A DNA stretch of 64,000 bases, taken from NCBI GenBank assembly GCA_021850325.1, contig JAJZMF010000023.1, positions 1 to 64,000 of the forward strand, given 5' to 3'. The position numbers were made by a program, and so were the translations under genes. The notes under the pieces are model-generated. The model made no database searches and had not been told where the DNA came from. It saw nothing but the letters and a program-made list of their open reading frames with translations. Position 1 is the stretch's first letter; each line of letters starts with the position of its first letter. This stretch comes from Actinomycetes bacterium. Its GTDB lineage: Bacteria; Actinomycetota; Acidimicrobiia; Acidimicrobiales; Palsa-688. Below are positions 26,701-34,239 of the stretch, piece after piece.

Positions 26701-27152
26701 TGCTGCCCACGTCGGCCTTCTTCTACGGTCTCACGCCGGGCGAGGAGATCGTTGTCTCCCTGGGGGCCGGCCTGTCGCTCTACCTGGCCCTGGACGCCAT
26801 CGGGGAAGCAGACGACCGTGGTTTCCGCACCGTCTTCTGCCGTATCAACGGCCAGCCCCGGACGGTGACGGTGCGCGACCGGTCCGTCAAGGAGGCCCGG
26901 CCCAGGGGCGAGCGGGCCCAGCCCGACAACCCGGCCCACGTGGCGGCCCCTTTCGCCGGGGCGGTCTCGCTGACCGTGTCCGTGGGGGACAAGGTCGAAG
27001 CCGGCCAGACGGTGGCGACCATCGAGGCCATGAAGATGGAAGCCGCTATCACGGCGTCGCTCGCGGGCACGGTGGAGCGCCTGGCCGTCCCCAGGCTGGC
27101 ATCCGTGGAGGGCGGGGACCTGCTGCTCGTGGTCGGGCCCGGAGGCAACTGA
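23748..27152 (+). CDS. pyc: Pyruvate carboxylase
   Basis: 1134 residues, full length for the single-chain enzyme. Biotin carboxylase domain 1-450: RKVLVANRGEIAIRALRA, the ATP-grasp loop KATAGGGGRGLRRV, and EMNPRIQVEHTVTE. Carboxyltransferase domain about 525-800: TDTTLRDAHQSLLATRLRT, the metal site with CIKDMAGLL and HLHTHDTAGG. C-terminal biotinyl domain: IEAMKMEAAI with the biotinylated Lys. It makes oxaloacetate from pyruvate and bicarbonate. GTG start at 23748, and the alanine dehydrogenase gene begins 1 base after its stop. Confidence 0.97.
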   Translation: MRKVLVANRGEIAIRALRAINELGFTSVAVFPYEDRYSLHRQKADESYEIGERGHPLRAYLDVESIVATAVRAGADAVYPGYGFLSENPDLARACAEAGITFVGPPAEVLALAGNKVRAKQEAQAAGIPVLRSAGPLSGVDELVAAGDEVGFPLFVKATAGGGGRGLRRVERAADLRASVEAAVREAETAFGDPTVFLEEAVTHARHIEVQVLADARGEVVHLFERDCSVQRRHQKVVEIAPAPNLSAEVRARLWQDAVSFARAVGYRNAGTVEFLVDRDGRHVFIEMNPRIQVEHTVTEEVTSVDLVQAQLLVAAGATLADLGLSQGTIELRGAALQCRITSEDPAQGFRPDTGRLTAYRSPGGHGVRLDGSTYLGAEVSPHFDSLLVKLTCRGRTFPEAVGRARRALAEFRVRGVATNIPFLQSVLEEPDFVAGRLATSFIDERPNLVTRPSGADRGTRLLTYVADMTVNRPNGPARPGNPEAVEKLPAAAPGPARAPEGTRQLLEREGPHGFASWLRQQVPVLVTDTTLRDAHQSLLATRLRTRDMLAAAPYFARQLPGLLSLECWGGATFDVSLRFLKEDPWERLAALREAVPNLMLQMLVRGRNTVGYTPYPDEVAVAFVHEAARSGVDLFRIFDSLNDVDQMVPAIRAVLETGKLAEGAVCYTGDLADPAERLYTLDYYLAKAEQLVKAGVHVLCIKDMAGLLRAPAARRLVTALRANFDVPLHLHTHDTAGGQLATYLAAVEAGVDAIDGAIGPMSGTTSQPSLGAIVAATDHTERETGLSLAAIEAFEPYWEAVRRMYAPFDIGVPAPSTRVYRHEMPGGQISNLRQQAIALGLGERWEKVEELYAESNRILGNIVKVTPSSKVVGDLALYLCGADADVAEFERDPAAFDLPDSVVGFLAGELGVPAGGWPEPFRTRALTGKKMPERQLSLPEEARVVLEAGAPERTEVRRVLNALLFPGPTRDFEEAQRQFGDLSVLPTSAFFYGLTPGEEIVVSLGAGLSLYLALDAIGEADDRGFRTVFCRINGQPRTVTVRDRSVKEARPRGERAQPDNPAHVAAPFAGAVSLTVSVGDKVEAGQTVATIEAMKMEAAITASLAGTVERLAVPRLASVEGGDLLLVVGPGGN

Positions 27153-27153
27153 G

Positions 27154-28287
27154 GTGCTCGTCGGGGTGGTGGCCGAGACCAAGCCGGCCGAACTGAGGGT
27201 GGCCCTGACGCCGGCCGGTACGGCCGAACTGGTTGGCGGTGGCCACCGGGTGATGGTGCAGCAGGGTGCCGGTGCAGGTTCGGGTTTCCCTGATGAAGCC
27301 TATGTTTCTGCAGGTGCCGTGGTCGTGCCGGGCGCTCGGCAGGTGTGGGACGAGGTGGACCTGCTGGTGAAGGTCAAGGAGCCCGTCGGCCCCGAGCTCG
27401 GGTACCTGCGGCCGGGTCTAGTGCTCTTCACCTACCTGCACCTGGCCGCCGCTCCCGAGCTGACGGCCGCGCTGGTGGGCTCGGGTGCCACGGGCGTCGC
27501 CTACGAGACCGTGGAGGACGCCTCGGGGCACCTGCCCCTGTTGGCCCCCATGAGCGAGATCGCCGGTCGACTGGCGGGCCAGGTGGTGGCGCACCACCTG
27601 ACCTCGCCTGCCGGAGGCAGGGGCATCCTGGCCGGCGGCGCACCGGGAGTGGCCCCGGCGCGGGTGCTGGTCCTCGGTGGCGGGGTCGTCGGAGTGCACG
27701 CAGCACGCGTGGCCCGGGGCCTGGGGGCGGACGTGACGGTCCTGGAGCGTTCTGACGCCCGCCTGCGTTACCTGGACGAGCGCTTCGACGGTTCTGTCCG
27801 CTGCCTCATGTCCGACGCCCACAGCGTGCCCGAGCAGCTCGCCCTGAGCGACGCCGTCATAGGTGCCGTGCTGCTCCCGGGCGCGGCGGCGCCCAAGCTC
27901 GTGAGACGGTCCATGCTGGCGGGCATGCCCGAGCGGGCTGTGATCGTAGACGTGGCCATCGACCAGGGAGGCTGCGCGGAGACCTCTCGGCCCACCACGC
28001 ACGACGAGCCCACTTTCGTGGTGGACGGGGTGGTCCATTACTGCGTCGCCAACATGCCCGGGGCCGTACCGGTCACCTCCACCCGCGCCCTGACCAACAG
28101 CACGCTGCCCTACCTGCACCGGCTGGCCGACACGGGCCTGGACGCCTACTGCGGTGCTGACCCGGGCTTTGCCCGGGGTGTCAACGTGCGTGGCCACCGG
28201 ATCGTGCACCCGGCCGTGGCGGAGGCCTACGCGGCCCTGGAGAGCGGAAAAGACCGCAACCGCGGCACCGACGGCACAACGCGCTGA
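27154..28287 (+). CDS. ald: Alanine dehydrogenase
   Basis: 377 residues. N-terminal catalytic domain with [30 protein letters not shown] (Lys) and FTYLHLAA (His). Rossmann NAD site [17 protein letters not shown] followed by [15 protein letters not shown]-terminal [18 protein letters not shown] and [16 protein letters not shown], all typical of L-alanine dehydrogenase. It interconverts alanine and pyruvate + ammonia with NAD(H). It is co-transcribed with pyc (1-base gap), linking amino-nitrogen and pyruvate pools. GTG start. Confidence 0.94.
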   Translation: MLVGVVAETKPAELRVALTPAGTAELVGGGHRVMVQQGAGAGSGFPDEAYVSAGAVVVPGARQVWDEVDLLVKVKEPVGPELGYLRPGLVLFTYLHLAAAPELTAALVGSGATGVAYETVEDASGHLPLLAPMSEIAGRLAGQVVAHHLTSPAGGRGILAGGAPGVAPARVLVLGGGVVGVHAARVARGLGADVTVLERSDARLRYLDERFDGSVRCLMSDAHSVPEQLALSDAVIGAVLLPGAAAPKLVRRSMLAGMPERAVIVDVAIDQGGCAETSRPTTHDEPTFVVDGVVHYCVANMPGAVPVTSTRALTNSTLPYLHRLADTGLDAYCGADPGFARGVNVRGHRIVHPAVAEAYAALESGKDRNRGTDGTTR

Positions 28288-28351
28288 ACGGGGCTTTCCG
28301 TATCGCGCGCTTGCTCAAGCAGGCCGTCACCGGGTGCCGATCGCCTGAGCA

Positions 28352-29203
28352 ATGCTGTCGGAAGGACCATCCACGGTGCTGCGTGCTGCGATGTGGCGGG
28401 CTGGAGCGGCGCGGGCCGCCGGGCCGGGCGCCGTCCGGGGGGTGGCAGCCCCGGCCCTGGGCAGCGTGAGCCCCCTGCTGCCCGTGCGCCAGGGCGGTGC
28501 AGCTCCAGGGCCCGTCGAGCGGAGAGCGCGTGCCGAGCGCCGCTTGAGCAGCCTGCTGGCCGTGCTGTCGGACGGCGGTCTCGAGCGGCCCTCCCCGGCG
28601 CTCGAGGAGCCCGAGAGCGCCGGGAGGACGCCCAGGGCCCGGACGGCGGCCGTGAGCGGCCGCACCTGCCGTTCGGTGCGCCGGAACGTGGCGGTCGGAG
28701 GTCGCTACGGGGCGGCCATGGCCCGCCTGCTGGACCGGGTGTGCCCCGAAGAGGCCACCGTCCTGCACGACCTGGTGGTGCCGGGCACGTCGCTGCCGGT
28801 GGAGCACCTTGTGGTCGCCCCGCGGGGACTGGTGGTGGTGGGCCCCTGGCTGGTCCCTCCCGGTGCCGGGGACCGGGTGGAGGCCACGGTGGCCGCCCTG
28901 CAGTGCCATGCCGAGGTCACGACCGGGGTACCGGGCCGGTCCGAGGCGGTGCGGGCTGCCCTGCGCCGGGCGACGGGCCTGAGGGCCTGGCTGAGAGACA
29001 GCCACCCGGGCACGGTCGAGGTCATGGCGGCTGTCTGCTCGGCTCCGGCGCCCGCCGCCCCCCTTCCCCCGGCCGTGGTGGTGGACGGCCTGTGGTGCGG
29101 GCCGGTGGAGCGCCTGCCGGCCTGGCTCGGCGCCGGGGGCTCCCTCGGCTCGGCCGAGCGCGTACGTCTGGGGGCCCTGATGGTGCGGGAGCTGGCAGGC
29201 TGA
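28352..29203 (+). CDS. NERD-like domain protein, unknown function
   Basis: 283 residues; ATG 28352 is taken, with GTG 28376 or ATG 28391 possible. The first 115 residues are Ala/Arg-rich and low in complexity. From about 115 the order RYGAAMARLLDRVCPEEATVLHDLVVPG, then VEHLVVAPRGLVVVGPW, resembles the beta-hairpin core of NERD (nuclease-related) domains, where a conserved segment 'DHLVV-x-P-x-G' precedes the catalytic-type residues. Near the end, VDGLWCGPVERLPAWL is also seen in such proteins. Nuclease activity is not shown. It lies between ald and pyk on the same strand. Confidence 0.6.
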   Translation: MLSEGPSTVLRAAMWRAGAARAAGPGAVRGVAAPALGSVSPLLPVRQGGAAPGPVERRARAERRLSSLLAVLSDGGLERPSPALEEPESAGRTPRARTAAVSGRTCRSVRRNVAVGGRYGAAMARLLDRVCPEEATVLHDLVVPGTSLPVEHLVVAPRGLVVVGPWLVPPGAGDRVEATVAALQCHAEVTTGVPGRSEAVRAALRRATGLRAWLRDSHPGTVEVMAAVCSAPAPAAPLPPAVVVDGLWCGPVERLPAWLGAGGSLGSAERVRLGALMVRELAG

Positions 29204-29326
29204 GCATGCCGCCTGCAGGGCCGCACCCGGGGCCGGGGCGCCGCGCCGGCCGACCGGCAGCTGCGGTCGGGACGAGCCGGTTGCCCTGCATGTGCTCGGC
29301 GGCCCCGGATCGGTAATGCTAGAGGG

Positions 29327-30808
29327 GTGAGCCACACCGACCCCTCCACCAAGTCAAGCCCTGCGCACCGTTACCTCGATGACAACACCCGCCGCACGAA
29401 GGTGGTGGCAACGATCGGCCCGGCCTCCGACTCCCTCGAGACCCTGGCAGCGATGCAGGAGGCGGGCATGGACGTCGCCCGCCTGCCCCTGGCCCACGGC
29501 TCCATAGACGAGGCTGTCGCCCGGCTGCGCCGGGTGCGCCAGGCCGCGCCTGAGGTGGGCGTGCTGGTCGACCTGCCCGGGCCCAAGATCCGCACCACGC
29601 CCTTTCCCGAGGGTGGGGTGCTGCTGGTAGCAGGTGCAGATGTGGTGCTCAGCCCGCAGGGCCTGGCGGCCCGTAGCGACGCGTCGACCATAGGAGTCTC
29701 GGTACCGGAACTGGTGGAGACCCTGCACGAGGGTGACCGGGTGGCTCTCGGCGACGGAGGGGTTGCGCTCCTGGTGGAGTCCCGCGAGGGCTACTCGGTG
29801 CGCTGCCGCGTGGTGGCCGGGGGCAAGGTGCAGGGCCGGCCCGGGGTCACGGCGCCGGCTTCACGCCTCGCCCTGAAGACGCCCACGCCCGAGGACCTCC
29901 ACCGCTTGGAGGTGCTGCTCGAAGAGGGCATCGAGAGCGTGGCCGTGTCCTTTGTCCGGACAGCAGCGGACCTCCACGAGGTCAAAGCCATGGCCGGCCG
30001 GGGCGTCCTGGTGTGCGCCAAGATGGAGACCCCCGAAGCCCTCGACGACATGGACAACATCCTCCAGGTTGCCGACACGGTGATGGTGGCCCGCGGTGAC
30101 CTCGGCGTACGGGTGGCGTTGGAGGAGGTGCCCCACATCCAGAAGCGGCTCATCCGTTCCTGCATCGCCTGGGGGCGCCCGGTGATCACCGCGACCCAGA
30201 TGCTGGAGTCGATGGTGAGCTCCCCGGTGCCTACCCGGGCCGAGGTGACAGACGTGGCCAACGCCGTGTTCGACGGCACCAGCGCCGTGATGCTCTCGGC
30301 GGAGTCGGCGGTGGGCGTCGACCCGGTCAACGCCGTGGCGACGATGGCCCGCATCGCGCGCCGGGCCGACCTGGACTTCGACAGCAGCCACTGGGGACGC
30401 AACCTGCCGGCGCAGAACTTCGCCGCCGAGACGGCCTTCGGGGCGCGCATCACGGCTGCCGTCGGTGCTGCGGCCTGGCGTGCGTCCGTCGAGGAGAGGG
30501 CGGCCGTGATCGTGGCCTGTACCAACACGGGTGCAACGGCGCGTGCGATCGCCCGCTACCGGCCCGCTGCCCCCATCGTTGCCGCCACGCCCTACGAGTA
30601 CACGGCCCGCCAGTTGACCACCAGTTGGGGGGTGGACACCGTGCTGGTGCCCGAGGCGAAGAGCACGGACGAGGCGGTCAACCACGGCGTCGAGGCCGTG
30701 AGGGCAGCGGGTTACGCCAAGGCGGGGGACGTGGTCGTCGTTCTCGCCGGCTCGCTGCACGACCCGGAGCCGGTCACCGACACCCTGCGCCTGGTCCGCG
30801 TGTACTGA
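29327..30808 (+). CDS. pyk: Pyruvate kinase (atypical cation-site residues)
   Basis: 493 residues, full-length with A, B and C domains. KVVATIGPASDSLETL, SFVRTAADLHEVK, catalytic Lys in VCAKMETPEALDDMDN, VMVARGDLGV and ITATQMLESM are standard. The usual RLNFSHG motif reads RLPLAHG here (Pro54 and Ala56 replace the Asn and Ser that bind the monovalent cation), and the Asp-Thr after it is Asp82-Leu83. This may alter K+ dependence. It makes pyruvate and ATP from PEP and ADP. GTG start at 29327 with AGAGG just before. A strong hairpin follows its stop, inside the convergent neighbour. Confidence 0.93.
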   Translation: MSHTDPSTKSSPAHRYLDDNTRRTKVVATIGPASDSLETLAAMQEAGMDVARLPLAHGSIDEAVARLRRVRQAAPEVGVLVDLPGPKIRTTPFPEGGVLLVAGADVVLSPQGLAARSDASTIGVSVPELVETLHEGDRVALGDGGVALLVESREGYSVRCRVVAGGKVQGRPGVTAPASRLALKTPTPEDLHRLEVLLEEGIESVAVSFVRTAADLHEVKAMAGRGVLVCAKMETPEALDDMDNILQVADTVMVARGDLGVRVALEEVPHIQKRLIRSCIAWGRPVITATQMLESMVSSPVPTRAEVTDVANAVFDGTSAVMLSAESAVGVDPVNAVATMARIARRADLDFDSSHWGRNLPAQNFAAETAFGARITAAVGAAAWRASVEERAAVIVACTNTGATARAIARYRPAAPIVAATPYEYTARQLTTSWGVDTVLVPEAKSTDEAVNHGVEAVRAAGYAKAGDVVVVLAGSLHDPEPVTDTLRLVRVY

Positions 30809-30819
30809 GCGGGCACCCT

Positions 30820-32415
30820 TCAGCGCCCCGTGCCGGCCCCGGCCGGCACGGGCTCGGGCAACCTCTTGTAGACCACGTAGTCCGCCGTCCGGGCCACGGC
30901 GCGGAACTGGTGGGAGATGCGGGCAAAAGTCGCCGTCCAGGGCGCGGAGCCCTGGTCGCAGCTCAAGCAGGCGGGCAGTACGAGGTACTGGACCCTGGAG
31001 GAGTACGGCCAGTCCGTCCCGTCGAAGCGGGGGTTGCCGTAGTAGACCTGGTGGAAGGGGTTGGGCCACATGTAGATGCTCACCCTGTGGTCGAGGGCCG
31101 GGACGAGCTCCTGCACGGCTGAAACCGATGCCGTGGGCGGGATCTGGCTTAGGAGCCGGTGGTCAGCGACCAGCCGGGGGGTGTTGTCGGCGGGGGCGAG
31201 GGCCGGCGCCCGGGAGAATGGCGCGGCACCCCAGAGCACACAGGACCACAGTGCCGAGGCGGCGACCATGACGGTGACGGCGAGCCTTCTCGGCCCGGTC
31301 CTCAATCGGGACACGGCATAGACGCTCCCGCAGGTGAGCACCGCTGCCAGGGGCATCGAGTAGTGGTAGAGGATCTGCTGTTGGTAGGCGTCGTTCGAGA
31401 TGAGGTTCACCGCCAGCTGGAGCACCCCCACCGCGGCGATCTCGGGCGATGCCAGGAAGGCCAGGCCCGAGCTGGCCCCCATCTGCCACAGGTACCAGGG
31501 CCGGGGGGACGAGGTGAGGTAGTCGACCAGCCGGCCCGGCCTGTTGATAGTGGTGCTGAACAGTCCGCCGAAGCCCCCGAAGGGGATGCGGCCGCCGTGG
31601 GCACTGGCGTAGCCGATGAGGGTGGGCACCAGGAAGAGGTTGTCGAACCCGGCCACTGCGGCGGAAGCGACCAGGCCCACCGCACCGGCTCTGCGGTCCC
31701 GTCGGAGCAGCGCCCAGATGGCGAGAGGCGCCGTGTACAGGGCGGCGTCCTCCTTGCACATGAGGACCAGGGCGAGGCAGGCCAGGAAGAGACGGGGCCG
31801 CCAGCGGACAGCCCAGTAGATGGCCCAGGCCAACAGGAAGGTCTCGAAGGCCTCCACGTGGAACTGTTCGAGCGCCGTCTGCTGGAGCGCCGGGTTCAAC
31901 AGGTAGGCCAGAGCGAACAGGGTGGCTAGGCTCCAGCGCTTCAGGAGGTGCTCGGCCAGCAGGTACACCGGCACGGCGGCGCCCGCCTGCAGCATCACCT
32001 GGACGACGAGCAGCGACGACGTGTGGGGGTACAGCCAGTACACCGGCACCAGGGTCAGGTAGATGAAGGAGGGGTGGTCGCCGAAGAGGTTGCGGCCGGC
32101 CACGGTGAGGTAGGGGTCGTGGAACCGGCTGAGGAGCCATATCCCCTGGTCGGGCTCCGCCATGTCGTAGGCGGGCTGGCCGAAGGAGTGGAGCATGGCG
32201 ACGGCGATGGTGCCGAAGTGGACCACGTACCACAGGGCCACAACGGCCAGGGGCAGGTGCACGGCCCAGGGCGCCCTGGCGCGCAGCGACCGGACGGCCC
32301 CGGCCAGCGCACCGGGCAAGCGGCGCCACCAGGTCAGCCGCCCGGCCCCGTGGAGCGGTGCGGGCAGGGCCTCGGGTGGTGGGCCGGCCGTGGTCGTCTC
32401 GCCGGCACTGGCCAT
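30820..32415 (-). CDS. DUF2079-family membrane protein (GT-C-like), last gene of hopanoid operon
   Basis: 531 residues from ATG 32415; the frame extends further upstream into the SDR gene but that part has no protein-like character. Hydrophobic segments begin at PWAVHLPLAVVALWYVVHFG. The first large loop has FGQPAYDMAEPDQGIWLLSRFHDPYLTV and NLFGDHPSFIYLTLVPVYWL, the DUF2079 signature with an acidic DxxxxDQGIW and an FGDHPS motif resembling GT-C glycosyltransferase loops. About ten membrane segments, then a C-terminal extracytoplasmic domain of 120 residues. The enzymatic role is unproven. It is 62 bases from the SDR stop. Confidence 0.85.
   Translation of the reverse strand: MASAGETTTAGPPPEALPAPLHGAGRLTWWRRLPGALAGAVRSLRARAPWAVHLPLAVVALWYVVHFGTIAVAMLHSFGQPAYDMAEPDQGIWLLSRFHDPYLTVAGRNLFGDHPSFIYLTLVPVYWLYPHTSSLLVVQVMLQAGAAVPVYLLAEHLLKRWSLATLFALAYLLNPALQQTALEQFHVEAFETFLLAWAIYWAVRWRPRLFLACLALVLMCKEDAALYTAPLAIWALLRRDRRAGAVGLVASAAVAGFDNLFLVPTLIGYASAHGGRIPFGGFGGLFSTTINRPGRLVDYLTSSPRPWYLWQMGASSGLAFLASPEIAAVGVLQLAVNLISNDAYQQQILYHYSMPLAAVLTCGSVYAVSRLRTGPRRLAVTVMVAASALWSCVLWGAAPFSRAPALAPADNTPRLVADHRLLSQIPPTASVSAVQELVPALDHRVSIYMWPNPFHQVYYGNPRFDGTDWPYSSRVQYLVLPACLSCDQGSAPWTATFARISHQFRAVARTADYVVYKRLPEPVPAGAGTGR
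30827..30852. terminator. Perfect hairpin after pyk, within the convergent gene's 3' end
   Basis: CCCGTGCCGGCC-CC-GGCCGGCACGGG: 12-bp perfect arms, 19 bases past the pyk stop codon. On the minus strand the same bases encode the last residues of the DUF2079 protein. It probably terminates pyk transcription and may stall the opposing transcript. Confidence 0.65.
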
Positions 32416-32477
32416 GGACGGGGATGGTACCGGTGCGCCGCGGCGGGCACCACCCGCCGTCCCGGCGGGCACCACCC

Positions 32478-33224
32478 TCAGCGGGTCAGGCGCTCGGGAA
32501 GCCCGGACACTGCCCGGTACAGGCCGGGGGCTGCGGCGCTGAAGCGGCCCACCAGGCTCATCCAGGCCGGCACGACGACCTCGGGCCGCCGGTGCTCGAT
32601 TGCGCCCACGATGGCGTCGACGGGCTTGGCCACCGACATGGGCGGGGGCCAGGACCGCTCGTAGGGACGGTTGCGCCGTGAGAAGAACGGCGTCTGCACG
32701 GCGGCCGGGCTGACCAGGGTCACCGTGGTGCCGGGCCACTCCGCTCTCAGGCTGTCGGCCAGGCCCTTCAGGCCGGCCTTGGTGGCTGCGTAGGCAGCCT
32801 CGTAGGGGACCCCCACCAGCCCGGCCACCGAGCCCACCAGGACCATCTGGCCCCCATGAGCCAGGTGGGGGGCCGAGACCCGCGCCAGTTGCATCGGCGC
32901 CCTCAGGTTGAGGTCCACGACGGCGTCGACCTCCTGAGCGGACATGGTGGCATAAGGGCCTGCCCAGCCCGCCCCGGCACAGGAGACGACGACGTCGAGG
33001 CCGCCCAGGGCGCCTACCGCTGCGCTCACCAGTTCGTCGACGAAGCCGGCCCTCCCGAGGTCCCCGGGCAGGGTGGCGACGGCCCCTGCCTGCTCGAGCG
33101 CAGCCAGGCTGCGCCGGTCGCGCCCGGTGCCGAAGAGCCGGGCCCCGGCAGGCACGAGCCTGGTTGCCAGAGCGGCGCCGATGCCGCTCGTCGCCCCGGT
33201 GAGCAGTACCCGGAGCCCGGCCAG
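32478..33224 (-). CDS. Short-chain dehydrogenase/reductase in hopanoid operon, non-standard start
   Basis: 248 residues if it starts at CTG 33224, ten bases after the hpnH stop. No ATG, GTG or TTG in this frame precedes the essential N-terminus: LRVLLTGATSGIGAAL holds the TGxxxGIG cofactor motif and would lie at residues 4-19, the normal distance from an SDR start. The first GTG (33155) would delete it. Other SDR motifs are intact: VVSCAGAGW, VLVGSVAGLVGV (catalytic Ser) and YEAAYAATKAGL (Tyr-x3-Lys), then SPAAVQTPFF. An NAD(P)-dependent oxidoreductase; an oxidation or reduction on a hopanoid or its side chain is inferred from position alone. Confidence 0.85.
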   Translation of the reverse strand: MAGLRVLLTGATSGIGAALATRLVPAGARLFGTGRDRRSLAALEQAGAVATLPGDLGRAGFVDELVSAAVGALGGLDVVVSCAGAGWAGPYATMSAQEVDAVVDLNLRAPMQLARVSAPHLAHGGQMVLVGSVAGLVGVPYEAAYAATKAGLKGLADSLRAEWPGTTVTLVSPAAVQTPFFSRRNRPYERSWPPPMSVAKPVDAIVGAIEHRRPEVVVPAWMSLVGRFSAAAPGLYRAVSGLPERLTR

Positions 33225-33234
33225 GGGGCGGGTG

Positions 33235-34239
33235 CTAACGGGCGTTGACCAGAGCCCGTACGGACTGGCGCAGGCTCCTGGTGGTCGCCATGACCGCGCT
33301 CGGCTCGAAGCCGCAGTGGGCCATGCAGTTGTGGCAGCGGGGGTCGCGGCCGCGCCCGTACTTGGACCAGTCGGTGGTCTCGACCAGCTCCCGGTAGGTC
33401 TCGGTGTAGCCGTCGGCCAGCAGGTAGCAGGGCCTCTGCCAGCCGAAGACGGAGTAGCTGGGTATGCCCCAGGGAGTGCACTCGAACTCCACCTTGCCTT
33501 CGAGGAAGTCGAGGAAGAGCGGGCTGTGGTTGAGCCGCCAGTGCTGGCGCTTGCCCTCGAAGGCCTTGCGGAACAGCTCGGTGGACTCGTTGGTGCGCAG
33601 GAAGTTGACCTGGTTCGGGGCCTTTTCGTAGGCGTACCCGGGCGAGATCATCATGGTGTCGACCTCGAGCTCGTCGTTCAGGAAGTCCAGGACCTCCTGC
33701 ACGGTGTGGGGCGAGTCGCTGTTGAAGAACGTGGTGTTCGTCGCCACGCGGAACCCGCGTGCCTTGGCCATGCGGATGGCCTCCACGGCCTTGTCGAATA
33801 CACCGTCCCGGCTCACGGAGCTGTCGTGGCGCTCCTTCAGGCCGTCGATGTGCACCACCCAGCTGAAGGCCGGATGGGGCTTGAACAGGTCCAGTTTGCG
33901 CTCCAGCAGGATGGCGTTGGTGCACAGGTAGACGAAGCGCTTGCGCTCGAGCAGGGCCTCCACCATCTTGTCCATCTCGGGGTGCAGCAGCGGTTCGCCG
34001 CCCGCGATCGAGACCATGGGGGCACCGCTCTCCTCGATGGCGGCGACGGCCTGTTCGACCGAGAGCCGCTTGCGCAGCACCTCCGTCGGGTACTGGATCT
34101 TCCCGCAGCCGTTACAGGAGAGGTTGCAGGCAAAGAGCGGTTCGAGCTCGACGATAAGCGGGAACTTGTCCCGGCCGGCCAGCTTCTGACGGGCCACGTA
34201 GGTCCCGACCTTTATGCTCTGGCGTAGCGGTACTCCCAT
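33235..34239 (-). CDS. hpnH: Hopanoid radical SAM protein HpnH (adenosylhopane synthase)
   Basis: 334 residues from ATG 34239, which overlaps the upstream TGA (ATGA). Radical SAM cluster Cys38, Cys42 and Cys45 in FACNLSCNGCGKIQYP, SIAGGEPLLHPEMDKM (the GGE motif), and a C-terminal Cys-rich region with RPCYLLADGYTETY and RCHNCMAHCGFEPSAV as in HpnH. HpnH adds the 5'-deoxyadenosyl group to diploptene, starting C35 extended hopanoids. It is next to the phosphorylase (HpnG) that works on its product. Cytoplasmic or membrane-associated. Confidence 0.96.
   Translation of the reverse strand: MGVPLRQSIKVGTYVARQKLAGRDKFPLIVELEPLFACNLSCNGCGKIQYPTEVLRKRLSVEQAVAAIEESGAPMVSIAGGEPLLHPEMDKMVEALLERKRFVYLCTNAILLERKLDLFKPHPAFSWVVHIDGLKERHDSSVSRDGVFDKAVEAIRMAKARGFRVATNTTFFNSDSPHTVQEVLDFLNDELEVDTMMISPGYAYEKAPNQVNFLRTNESTELFRKAFEGKRQHWRLNHSPLFLDFLEGKVEFECTPWGIPSYSVFGWQRPCYLLADGYTETYRELVETTDWSKYGRGRDPRCHNCMAHCGFEPSAVMATTRSLRQSVRALVNAR

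Noticed and set aside
32416-32739. N-terminal extension of the DUF2079 protein to 32739
   Set aside because: This part is antisense-like, Arg/Pro-rich and overlaps the SDR coding region; ATG 32415 begins just before recognisable sequence.
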